Of a stretch of 64,000 bases of DNA, positions 32,672 to 43,112 are shown in pieces. This DNA comes from Cyanophora paradoxa (taxonomy: Eukaryota; Glaucocystophyceae; Cyanophorales; Cyanophoraceae), in the NCBI GenBank assembly GCA_004431415.1, contig QPMI01000141.1, forward strand, positions 97,720-161,719, in the 5' to 3' direction. The notes beneath the pieces were generated by a model. It was given only the letters and a program-made list of their open reading frames with translations. It did no database searches and was not told the DNA's origin. A program made the translations under genes and the position numbers. Position 1 is the first letter of the stretch. Each line of letters begins with the position of its first letter.

Positions 32672-34523
32672 CTAGAGGGCGGACATGGCGTTGGAGATGG
32701 AGGAGCGGCGCTTGAGGAGGGCCGAGGGGATGGCGGAGGCGGCCTCGGCGGCCTTCTGCACGGCGGCGGGGTCCAGCAGCGACGCGATGCCCGAGCCGCG
32801 CCGCGCCGCGTGCTGCGGGTGGGGGTGGGGGTGGGGGTCCTCGGGGCGGGCGAGGGCGGCTCCTGGTGGGGCGGGGGTGGGCGGGGGGGCCCCCGGGCGG
32901 GCGCCGGGCGCTGAGCAGCCTCGAGACGCGCTCGACCGCCCACAAGGAACCGCCCGCCCCCGCCTCCGAGGCGCGCGAGGAGCCCCCGGCCGCCTCGCGC
33001 CCCCGCCCTGCGCCTGCCACGACGCCGGCAGGGGCACCATCGACGCCCCCAGGGCCGGCACCCGCGCCTCGGCGAGCTGGGGGGAACGAGGCCGGCGCCC
33101 GCAGGGGCGAGGGCGAGGGGGAGCCGGACGAGGAGGGGGAGGGGGGGGTGGGCGCGCCCCGCGCGACCCGGTCGAGGGCGAGGGAGCGGGCGAGGCGGGA
33201 GACGAAGGAGGTCTTGAGGGACGCCGCCGGCCCCGGCCCCGCGCCCCCGGCCGGCGGCGGGGCCAGGGGGTACACGGCGAGGGCGCCCGAGCCGCTCGTG
33301 TCGGAGGCGAGCGCGAGGTACGCGTGCCCGTCGCCCCGCCCGGCGGGCACCTCGAACTCGAGGTCGGGGGCCGCCCCGGGGGGCCCGGCCGGGCCGCCCG
33401 CACCCTCCCCCCCCTCCTCCTCGCCCTCGTCCTCGTCGTCGTCGTCCAGGGGGGCGACGGCCGCCAGGGTGGACGAGCGGAACTCGTGGCTCGCTGTTGG
33501 GGGGAGCGCGGGTCAGCCGGGCGGAGGGGCGCGCTGGAGGAGGGGCGCGCGGGGGGCACTCGCCTGGAGAGGGGTGGGTGCAGGTGCGGGAGCCGAACAA
33601 GCGAACGTCGCCGCTGGGGCGGAGCACGGCCACGCGGCAGCCGCCGGGGGGCACCGCGAACTCGAAGAGGGCGGGGGAGTCCGGGGCGAGGGAGAAGGGG
33701 AGGGGGTCGGCGCCGGCCTCGAGGGGGCGGTGGGGCAGGGGGGTGGCCCGCAGGGCGAAGAGGGCCGGGCGGGGGACGGGGCGGGGCCCTCCTCGGCGCC
33801 CTCCCACTCGGCGAGGGCGATGGGGGGCGGGGGCGGGAGGCTGGGCTCCTGGGGCGAGGAGCCGGCGCGGCGGCGGGCGGGCCCGAGGGGCGGGGACTCG
33901 GAGCCGCCGGGGGAGTTGGGGGAGCGGGGCCGGGGCGGGGCGTGGAAGGAGCTCGAGGCGCCGGGGCGGAGGGCGGGGTGGCGGCGGCGGGGCCGCGGGG
34001 CCGGCGCGTAGACGCCCAGGCGGAGCTCGCCCAGGCGGAAGGCCTCGTCCGAGGGGCGGAGCACGAGCGAGGAGGGCCCCCGCGCGTTCGGCGGGTGCAC
34101 GTGCCGCCACGTCGCCCGGTCCGGCGTCGGCTTCTCCTGCTGGTACGAGATGAAGAGGCGCACGCCGGGGGCGGTGCGCGGCCCCAGCTCGATCTCCAGC
34201 GGCCGCAGGTCGGTAACCGTCACCGAGTAGTAACGCCTGCCGCGCCGCGCGGTCGAATCAGCGGCGCCGGGGGCCGTCCGAGGGGCGGGCGCACGGCTGC
34301 TCGGCCGTGACTTCTTCGACGGCGGTGCTCCCCTCCTCGAGCTCCTGGACCTCATCGAGGGCCTGCGCCGCCTCCGCGAGCGCCGTCACATGCAGCAGCC
34401 GCCGCAGGTCCGTACAGCTGCGCCCCGGCCACGACTCAGGCGCCCCGGCGACCGCGGGGCACGGGAAAGGGAGGGCGCGGACCTAAACGAGGCCCGTGAA
34501 AGGCGGCCCTCGCCCTCGGCCAT
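32672..34523 (-). CDS. Unknown protein: PPC-like beta-sandwich repeats plus Ser/Pro-rich linkers
   Basis: Function not recognised. Start MAEGEGRLSRASFSCTDLRR at 34523, with an in-frame GTCCGC...GCGCAG intron. A helical acidic segment (ALDEVQELEEGSTAVEEV) follows, then RYYSVTVTDLRPLEIELGPR, GVRLFISYQQEKPTPDRATW and SSLVLRPSDEAFRLGELRLG(V). That is a beta-sandwich pattern matching the repeat in the 6464-9250 gene (compare P-T-D-x-A-x-WR and the closing G-x-L-x-x-x-V strand). After a long Pro/Ser linker a second unit appears (ALFEFAVPPGGCRVAVLRPS) and a third (DLEFEVPAGRGDGHAYLALA, SGSGALAVYPLA). The tail ends ASLLDPAAVQKAAEAASAIP then SALLKRRSSISNAMSAL, stop 32672. Intron borders between units are not all settled. 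No TM or signal peptide seen. Confidence 0.5.
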
Positions 34524-35474
34524 GGCCCCCGCTCGGACTGGTCCGCCCCGCAGCCCGCTCGCGACCTCCGCGCTCCAATTGCCCCCGCAGCCTGGCGGCC
34601 GCTCATGCAGGCAGCGCTCCCGCTGTCCTCGTGCTCCGCTGCGGTTGTCCGGCGGCGAGGAAGCTGGACGCGGCTCCGGATCCTGACCACAGATTGCAGG
34701 CTCGCGCTCGCGCTCGCCGAGTCGCGCCGACAAGTACTCGATCGCTCGGCGACCGCTCAGGCTAGCGCTGATGAGAGATCGAGCTTGCGCACTGCGGCAT
34801 GCAGGCTAATAGCTAAGTAGAACGGTGTAGCCCTTGCCCGGCCGCAGGCTCCCGCAGCGCATGTCGGTCCATTGTCGGACCATTGTCGGTTGGTTGACCG
34901 AAGTGAACGGGGTATGTACATACGGCCCCGTCGTCACGGAGTCATTGCTTGCAGGCATGTGACGTCGACGCCGGCTGGCGCCGATTGATAAACAATGCTA
35001 ATGGGCGGCAAATAGGGATTTAGCATGCGGAGGTTTGAGATCCAGAAAGCGCCAGCTCGAATCTCACCGGGGTGCTTTCCACTACATGCATATGCATCTG
35101 CATATGTGACTCGTGATGATGCAACTCATCGTGATCATGTGAGTGGTCGTTTCGATGCGACGTCATGATCATGATCATGAATCAGTGACGAATCATTGAC
35201 GATCGATATATCGATATCGCACGCACTGCGGCACAGGGAATCGCAAAATTGGAAGCACGCAAATTTACAGAAACAAAACTGTGACAGCTACACTGAGACA
35301 GTACTAGTAGCGCTAGTACGTATACGATACTACTAAGTAGGCAACGAAGAGCCGCGGCGCGCACGTGAATGCACCGTGGCACTGCGGCAGAACCAGGAAT
35401 CCGTACTACAGGTATACGTACCAGGCTACGGTACGTATGCGCGTGGACTCGCCGAGTCGATGCATAAGTTATGA
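34524..35474. other. Intergenic region with palindromic AT-rich island
   Basis: From about 34980 to 35430, sequence is AT-rich and dense in short palindromes: CATATGCATATG-like near 35090, TGATCATGATCATGA near 35165-35180, and ATCGATATATCGATAT near 35205. The stretch lies 3' of the MFS gene. No gene seen. Confidence 0.55.
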
Positions 35475-38019
35475 TCAAGGGGCCGAGCCCAGGCAGTCGC
35501 TGACGACGAGGCGGACGCCGGCGCCGCCGACGGGGGCGGGGGACCCCGCGGGGGGCGGCAGCGCGAGGTCGGTGTCGGAGAGGCGGAGGGGCGGGGGCCC
35601 CGGGCCGGACGCGGGCTTGGAGGAGGAGGCCATCTGGGCCTCGAGCTCCTCCTCGAGGTCCAGCACGGAGGCGCCGGCGAGCAGGAGCCAGGCGGCCGCC
35701 CCGGCGAGGTAGAGCCCCGCGCAGATCCCGAAGACCACCGACCAGCCCAGCCCCGCGTCCAGGATCAGGCCCGTGAGGGGCACCCTGCGCGCCCCGCCAC
35801 TTAGCCGACGGCGCCCGGGGGCGTTCGGGGCGGGCCGGGCGGCGCACGAGATGATGCCCGCGACCTGGCTCGCCTGCAGGGCCCCGGGGGTTCAACGGTA
35901 AGAGGCGGGGCGAGCGGCCGGCGGCCGGCGGGTCGCACCGTGTTTCCGATGCCGAAAACAACGCCGGCGTGCCGGGGGGCGATGTCCAGGTGGCTGAACC
36001 CCCCGCGCCCGTCAGAAGCGGCCCCGCGGTAGCCGGGCGGGGTCCCACGTGGCGCACTTGACGTTTGCCCCCGCCAGGGTAAGCGCGTTCAGCCCGAGGG
36101 CCGCCGTAATGAAGGCTGCGGGGGTACGACATGAGCGTGCAGCCCAGGCCACGCGAGGGGTACAAGGGCCCCCCGTACCGGCGCCGTCGGCCGCGCTCTG
36201 GGCCACGTACGCAGCGAGGAGCGCGAAGACCGCCGGGCAGACCATGCCGACCACCTGGTCAAGGGGGGTCGGGGGGAGAGGCAGCGGTGGGGGGTACGGG
36301 GGCGGGCCTGGAAGAGGTGGCGGACGAAGAGGGCGTCCCACCCGCGCTGGAGCAGCAGGTCGCCCCCGAAGCCGGCCGCCAGCCCCATGATCGCCTGCGC
36401 CACGTACGGGGCCACTGCGCCGAAAAGCGTCGGGAGGTTGGGGAGGGGGGGGGCGCTAGAGGAGAGGTGGTAAACGGGGGTACCGACGAAGAAGGGCAGG
36501 TCGGCGAGGCGCGTGCCGAACGTGACGAAAAAGTATTCGGGGAGCCTGCGGCGGGGGGTCACGGCGCTGGCAAGGGAAGGGAAAAGGGCGATGGGGGATA
36601 CGGGCACGCACCAGGAGAGCACGATGAAGAAGCCCCAGCTGTTGCAGAAGTTGTTCACTGCGGGACGGGTCGGAGGGCTTGCGAGATTGATTCTGGAGGA
36701 CACACGGCACCTATGATGGCCCAGATTTCGCGGCGGCGGAGGAGGGCCGCCCAGGGGATGCGAGCCGGGGGGCCGGGGGTACCCGGAAGCAGCGCTGACC
36801 TGCCGAGCGGTGCGCGGGTGGGCGGGGCGGGGCGGGGCAGACGCGCGGGTTTCGGCGCACTCGTCGCGGGGGGAGGCGGGTGGGGACACGCCGGCGGGGG
36901 GTAGGGGCGCTGACGGGGGGGACGCGGGCCGGCTGGGCCTCGCGGCAGGGGAGGCGGGGCGCGACGAGGGCCGGCGGGTGGCGATGCGCAGCAGCTCCCG
37001 CCGGGATATGAACCGGTGCTCCTCGGGCCGGTCCGCCGCCAGGAGGAGCCAGGGCGGCAGCCTGTGTGTCGCCGAGGTTAACAGGGGTACACGATCACTC
37101 GAGAGGGGTACGGGGTCGGACCAGACGAGGCCGAGGCCGCCGAAGAGGTAGAAGACGGAGGGCCAGCCCCGCGCGGCGATGAGGGGCGGGCACACCGCCG
37201 ACGCCAGGATCGTCCCCGCGAAGGCGCTGCGCCCCCGGGCCGGGGCGCGTCAGGCAGGGGTACGCACGCGGGGACGAAGTCAGGCGGGGGTGCGGGGGCC
37301 TGGAGGTGACGAGGGCGACGGCGCGGTTGGACTCCTCGGCGTAGACCCAGTCGGAGAGGAGGGCGTGGATGGCGGGGAAGACGACGCCCTCCGCCAGGCC
37401 CACGACGACGCGCACCGCGAAGAACGCCGGCACCCCCGCCGCCCCCGCCGCCTCGTGCAGCAGCGTCGCCACCGAGCACAGCGCCATGCCCCCCGCCAGC
37501 ACCTTCTTGCCCCCAATCCGGTGCGAGAGGTACCCCCCGGCGATCCTGCCGGGCCCGTGAGCGACGAGAGGGGGGGGAGGGGAGGGGGGGTAGCGAGGGC
37601 GCACTGGGTGAGGATGTAGCCGTAGAAGAAGGCGCCGAGGATGGCGCCCGAGGTGGCGGGGGACCACCCGTTCTCCCGCGAGAGCGCCACGATCGCCACC
37701 GACAGGTTCGACCTGCCCCGCCGCCGCCGCCCCCGTCAGGAGCGCGGAAACCTTTGCTCCGTCTATTATCTCTGTCGAGCAGATTCGGGCACCGGTCGCC
37801 GTAGGCGACGAGGACGGCGACGGCGCAGAGGGCGACCATCACCCCCCGCCAGAGCGAGTCGCGCCCCTCCTCCGCCCCCGCCGCCGGCCGCGGCGGCGTC
37901 TCGCACGCGTTGAGCGTCAAGCCCTCGTCGTGAGCGCCGCCGGCCGAGCCGCGGCCGCCCCCTGGGACCTGCAGCGACGCCCCTGCCGGCGCAGGCGGCG
38001 GCGCGCCCGTCTCCGCCAT
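35475..38019 (-). CDS. MFS transporter, SLC17/PHT4 (anion:cation symporter) type
   Basis: Polytopic transporter of the major facilitator superfamily, ACS branch (sialin, vesicular glutamate, plant PHT4 phosphate/ascorbate carriers). Begins MAETGAPPPAPAGASLQVPG. TM1 is GVMVALCAVAVLVAYGDR, then NLSVAIVALSRENGWSPATS and GAILGAFFYGYILTQ, the ACS signature. Loop 2-3 GGYLSHRIGGKKVLAGGMAL is the MFS G-x-x-x-D/H-R-x-G-x-(R/K) motif. Later: VVVGLAEGVVFPAIHALLSD (TM4 region), NSWGFFIVLSWCPEYF, YVAQAIMGLAAGFGGDLLLQ, VGMVCPAVFALLAAYVAQSA, FGIGNTV and GWSVVFGICAGLYLAGAAAW (last helix). The C-tail is acidic then Pro-rich. About 12 helices are likely. Introns are numerous, many starting GTACCCC. Substrate cannot be read from sequence; no clear transit peptide. 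Confidence 0.9.
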
Positions 38020-38704
38020 CGAACGATGCTTGCTCAAGGTACCGGCCTCGCGGTCACAGCTGTTCTTCGCGCAGGACGCCAGCTGCTGGAGCGCGCTTGT
38101 GTCGCCCTGCAGCTACGCAAGCGCTGCGGCGACGCTGGTGGCGCGCATCTTGCGTATGCTGCTCCGACGAGTCTCGGGCTCGCCGGTGCAACTTCAGAGT
38201 ATGGCAGACTCCGGTTAACGTTGCATCTGCCGCAATTGGAGCTCAAGGCTGCAGCCTGCAGCCTAGCAGGCGGCAACTGGGCCGAAGCCTTTCTCGGCCG
38301 TTGAGGGAAGCTCCTGAGAAGTATAACGAACGTGTTGAACGCACGCCCGGGCAGTCGGATTCCGCGGCCGAATGGCGCGAATTTGATCCGGGGCTCGCGG
38401 CTCGACTGCAAGCGTTGCACAGCTTCGGATCTTTCTAGTTACCTGTTTCGAGCGTGCGCGCTTCGGACTTCAGCGGCGAATCCGCGCCACCCGCAGGGTA
38501 CGCTTGACTTCATTCGCAGCGGCAACTCCGACGTCAATTGCGTAAAAGCGGCCTTCGCGTGAAAGCCCGGCCTGCACAACGCCGCACTCTGTCCACGCCA
38601 TCGCAGCCGATGTACGTACGCCGCGCTCGAGTGCCGCGCGCGCTGATCATTGCCCCCGGCCACAGAGCGCGAGCGACCACCCGCGTCCCGACCGCCCTCG
38701 GTTG
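38020..38704. promoter_or_regulatory. Divergent 5' region of MFS and hydroquinone reductase genes
   Basis: 685 bp between head-to-head starts. Short open frames occur on both strands without protein-like composition or family similarity. No repeats noticed. Confidence 0.35.
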
Positions 38705-40862
38705 ATGTTCATAGCGGCGGCACCGGCCATCCTCGCGCGCACGTTCTTCGCCGGTATCCCGCTCCGGCCCGCCAGCAGCAGCTGCAAGCCCCGCCCTCGC
38801 AAGCCTCAGCAGCACCAGCGTGCAACCCGCATCCGCTTCGTCGCATCCGTGAGAATGTCGTCCAACGCAGCAGCACCGCCCGGCGGGGAGAAGGTGCACA
38901 AGTCATTCCTTGACGACATCCAGAGCTCCACCGGCGAGTTCGTGCGCAAACCGAGCACCTTCCGGTGCGTTTCGGTGCGCGAGAGCGGTGTGAACACCCG
39001 GTGCGACGTCCCGCACCCGCGCAGGAACCGCGTGGCGGCGGACGGGTCGACCGAGTTCGCCCCCGAGGCCGGCCGCTACCGCCTCTACGTCTCCCACGCA
39101 TGCCCCTGGGCGCGCGTCCCCTCCTCGCAAAGCCACCCTGGATATGACTCCGAAATTGATCCCTGCGCGCACGCGCACGCCCTGTGGCAGGCGCACCGCA
39201 CGATCCTGGTGCGCAAGCTGAAGGGCCTGGAGAAGGTCATCGACGTCTCCGTCGTGCACTACTTTCTGCACCCCGAGGACGGCTGGACCTTCGACGCCAG
39301 CGACCCCGACGTCGTCGCCGACCCCCGCGGCTCCCGCCGGTCCGCGGCACTCGCACACGTACCCGGTCCGGAGCGCGTCATGGGGCTCTTACCTTTTCGC
39401 CCCGCAGGATCAAGGATTTGTACTACACGGCCGACCCCAACTACGTCGGCAAGTTCACCGTCCCCGTCCTTTGGTGCGGGTACCGGGGAAGGGCCGGGGT
39501 ACGGCGGCCGCGATCTGACTCGGGTACGCGCGAAGGGACGACAAGAAGCGGACGATCGTGAACAACGAGAGCTCCGAGATCATCCGGTACCCCTCTTGCA
39601 ATTGTCAAACCTTTTAGTCCATTTCGGGCGGCTTAGCCTCTCGAACCGTACCGGGCCAGGATGCTGAACAGCGAGTTTAACGCCTTCGCCGAAAACCCCT
39701 CGGTGCGTCCCCGTACCCTCTCCCCCCTCCTCTCTCTTCGTCTTCCTTCGGCCTGACTGTACCCTCAGCTGGATCTGTACCCCGAGGCGCTCCGCCCCGA
39801 GATCGACCGCTGGAACGATTTCATCTACCCCAACGTTAACAACGGCGCGCCTGTACCCCGAAGATCGCTTGCCGGCTGCTCATGTTGAGGGCGCAACCAC
39901 TTACACCTCTCCGCCCCTTCAGGCGTCTACCGCTGCGGATTCGCCACGTCGCAGGAAGCCTGTGCGGCACCCACCTCCCGTCGCCTCCCCCCTTCGCCCT
40001 GACTCGCCACGACCGTCGGACGCCTCTTCCCCCTTCCCCCGTAGACGAGAAGGCCTTCCGTGCGCCGCCCCCCCTCCTCCCCCCCCCCCGCCCTGACGGG
40101 GTACCCCAGACGACCTCTTTTTCGCGCTGAACCTCCTCGACGGCCACCTCGCCTCCTCCCGCTACCTCTGGCGCGCGCCATCGCCGCCCAGCAACCCCCC
40201 GCCCACGCCCTCTGAATCGCGTACCCCCTCGCAGCGGGGCGGCGTTCACGGAGGCGGACGTGCGGCTGTTCACGACCCTCGTGCGGTTCGACCCCGTCTA
40301 CGTCGGCCACTTCAAGGCGCGCCCGCGCCCCCGGCCCTGCCCCGCCCCCGGGCGCCCTGGGCGAGGGCCGAGGCGGGGCGGGTAGTGCAACAAGAAGCGG
40401 GTCGCGGAGTACGCGCACCTCTCCGCCTACCTCCGCGACCTCTACCAGGCCCGCCCCTCGCTCCCCCTTCCCGGCCCCCGCGCTGGCCCGCTGAGGCGCG
40501 CCCCTGTCCGACCAGATGCCGGGCGTCAAGGAGACCACCAACATGCGCCACATCAAGTGGTGCGCGCTCGCTTGCTCCGAGCTTGCTCGGGGTTCGAGGA
40601 GTTTGTTTGGCTGGCCCTCTTACCTTCTCGGCGCCCCGCCCCGCCCAGGCACTATTACTACTCCCACGACAAGATGTGCGTGGCCGCTTCCACCCGCTTG
40701 GCTTCTGAGCCCTCGCTCGGCTCCGCTGCGCCGCGCCTGCTGCGCCCGGCCCTCCCGCGCGCTCACTTTCCCGTGCGCGCGCGCAGCAACCCGTCGCGGG
40801 TCGTCCCCGTGGGCCCCGACATCTCCTACCTCGAGGGCCCCAACACCCGCGCCGCCATGTAG
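38705..40862 (+). CDS. Glutathionyl-hydroquinone reductase (Xi-class GST, ECM4/YqjG family)
   Basis: Reduces glutathionyl-hydroquinones using glutathione; the Cys of the CPWA motif is catalytic. Starts MFIAAAPAILARTFFAGIPL, then Ser/Arg/Lys-rich sequence, suggesting organelle import; a second ATG at 38852 would give a cytosolic form. Core: FRCVSVRESG, YRLYVSHACPWA joined to HRTILVRKLKGLEKVIDVSV, FTVPVLWDDKKRTIVNNESS, EIIRMLNSEFNAFAENPS, ALRPEIDRWNDFIYPNVNNG, VYRCGFATSQEAYDEKAF, FTEADVRLFTTLVRFDPVYV, then CNKKRVAEYAHLSAYLRDLY, NMRHIKWHYYYSHDKINPSR and IVPxGPDISYL-like end. All family blocks are present in order. At least five introns (after CPW, NNG, RYL, HFK, LYQ) require GC donors, e.g. 39110. 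One border near 39390 is unsettled. Confidence 0.93.
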
Positions 40863-41017
40863 CCGCCGCAGCGAGCACCCTTCTGCTCTCAGCTGCGCGC
40901 GCCCCCTCTGCTCTCAGCTGCGTGCGCACGCCTCTGTGCGTGCTGTCCCCCGGCGTGCCGTGCCGTGGTGCTCTGTATTTACATAATTTATAGCACTTGT
41001 AGTGTAGGCTGGCTGGG

Positions 41018-42812
41018 CTAGCTCTCGGGGCTCGCCGGGCCGCCGCCGGCGCCCAGGTCGACGGGGAGGGGGCTGGCGTCGCCCTCCGGCTCCGGGGCGG
41101 GGGCGGGGGCGGGCAGGGGGCCGCTGCCCGCCACCTTGATCAGCACCTGCCGGCACGGCTGAGACAGGATCCAAGGCCGAGCTCGAGCTTGGGCCCGGCC
41201 CCACCTTTGCGGAGCGGCAGGCGGGGCGGTTGGCGGCGACGGCGAAGGCGTCGGGGGCCCGCTCAAGGGGGAAGGCGTGGGAGATGAGGGCGCGGGCCCG
41301 CGGGCCGGCCCGCCTCAGGACCTCCAGCCCCGCCTCGAAATCCCCCAGCTCCTCCAGCGCCCGCCCCGGCACCCGCAGGGGCGGTTCGGGCGGCCCCGCG
41401 TACGCCACCGAGTGCCGGATCGTCAGCTCCTGCCCCCGCCGCTGAGGGAGGGTACGGGACGGGAAAGAGGAGGGGTACCGCACTTTGGAGAGGGCGGGGT
41501 AGGCAGTGAAGGAGAGGGACGGGGCGAGGATGCCGACGAGCACGAGCGTCTGCGGCGGGGCGGGGCGTCGGGGGTACGCGACTCGAGGGGGGTACGCGGA
41601 TGCGGGCGCACGCCGGCGGGGCGGCAGAGGGAGGCGGGGGCGTCGAGGCTGGCGAGGCGGTCGTTCGCGCAGACGAGCACAGAGTCGAAGCGGGAGGCAA
41701 GGCCGGCGGCCTCCTCGGGGGCGACCACGGGGCTCGCCCCCGCCGCCTTAGCCGCCTCCCGCTGCGCCACGCGTGAGGCGCGGCGCCGGGCGGGCGGGCG
41801 GGCCGGGCGCGGCGGCGCCGCCGTCGCCGGGGTCGCGCCTGGAACGGGTGCTTGGCAACGGCGGCGAGGGAGGAGGCGCCGAGGGCGCGGGAGGCGAGGA
41901 GGGCGAGCAGGCCGATGGGGCCCGCGCCGTAGACGGCGAGCGAGACGCCAGGGGCGGCGCCGGCGACGCGCGCGGCGCGGACGCAGACGGCGGCGGGCTC
42001 GGCGAGCGCGGCGAGCTGGAGGTCGAGGCCCGGCGGGAGGCGGTGCAGCGCCCGCGCCGGCAGCGAGGCCTGCGAGGCCATGCCGCCGTCCAGGTCGATC
42101 CCGTGCACCCGCATCCGCGCGCAGATGTTCACGCTGCGCGCGCCGTGAGAGGCGCCTAGCGACGTGGGCTGCGGAACTCGCACCGGCCCGACCGGCACTC
42201 CGCGCACTCGAACTCGCCGCAGGGCTGTATCGGCTCGACGGCGGCGGCGTCCCCGCGCTTCCAGCCGGCGACCTCGGCGCCCACCTCCTCCACGACGGCG
42301 GAGAATTCGTGCCCGAGGACGACGCCCCGAGCGTATTGCTGCCCGCCGGTCTTGGCTGGTCCTGCTGGGGCGGCAGCGGACTGATCTTGGCCGGTCTGCC
42401 CGCCCCAGCGAGAGGCGTCCTGCTGGTCTTGGCAGCGGACGGCCTCCAGATCTGCGCGTGTAAGTCTTTACAGAACCATTCTGACCGCGCCAATGCGCCC
42501 CCCGCGCGCGCCGTGTGTACATGTGTGGGCGCCAGCAAGAAGCACAAGTAGCGCGGGAAAGTGCAGGGAGAGCGCGGCGCACGGCGCACCCGTCCCGCAG
42601 ATGCCCACAAAGGCCGGCCTCACGCGCACGCGTGTCGGCGAGAGGGCGCTGGGGCGCTCGCGGCGCTCGAGGCGAAGTTGAAAGTGCGCGCCAGCATCAC
42701 CGCCCAGGACGACGCAAAGCTGCTGAGCATGTTGTGCGTGCAGCTGCTTCGAATTAGAGCTCTTTTCCGCCCGCTCGAGCTCGCCTCCGAGGGTTGAGGA
42801 AAGCGTCTCCAT
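41018..42812 (-). CDS. Zinc-dependent MDR dehydrogenase (sorbitol/threonine/alcohol type)
   Basis: NAD(P)-linked medium-chain dehydrogenase/reductase. Most likely start ATG at 42812. The first exon ends LRLERRERPSALSPTRVRVR then PAFVGICGT; a GTGCGC intron to 42452 restores GICGTDLEAV, with the catalytic-zinc Cys. Next: ARGVVLGHEFSAVVEEVGAE (GHE zinc ligands), VEPIQPCGEFECAECRSGRC (structural zinc lobe with four Cys), GIDLDGGMASQASLPARALH, LAALAEPAAVCVRAARVAG, VSLAVYGAGPIGLLALLASR (Rossmann GxGxxG), VLVGILAPSLSFTAYPALSK, ISHAFPLERAPDAFAVAANR and VLIKVAG near the C-terminus. A Pro/Glu/Ala-rich tail of about 35 residues follows. Gene ends 155 bp from the hydroquinone reductase stop (convergent). 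Substrate not predictable. Confidence 0.88.
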
Positions 42813-43112
42813 CGCGTCGGGGGAGTACGCTGATTCTACATACGCAATTGACGCTCGACGGCGCCGCCTCGCGATCGGGTTCAATATCGATATCCTGTTC
42901 GATCGATCTCCTCACGGCCTGCGCGCGCCGCGCGATCGAGATCCTTGCTGCAGCCTTTCTGCAGCCTGCAGTTCCAGCAACTAGCACCGACCAGCGCTAG
43001 CGCCCGAATCTAAGCGCTAGCCTTAGGCGGCAGCCAGCAGCTCTGAGCACGTGCACAGCCCATCGGCCTTCGACTCCTCGAAGGTTGAATCGGCAGTCGT
43101 GATCTCTCTCGG
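42813..43112. promoter_or_regulatory. Divergent 5' region of MDR dehydrogenase and AIFM2-type genes
   Basis: 300 bp between head-to-head starts; contains GATCGAT-type and CTGCAGCCTGCAG-like short palindromes. Inferred from gene orientation. Confidence 0.4.

Noticed and set aside
37930-38304. + strand frame upstream of hydroquinone reductase
   Set aside because: Overlaps the MFS 5' exon antisense; no conserved pattern; likely chance.
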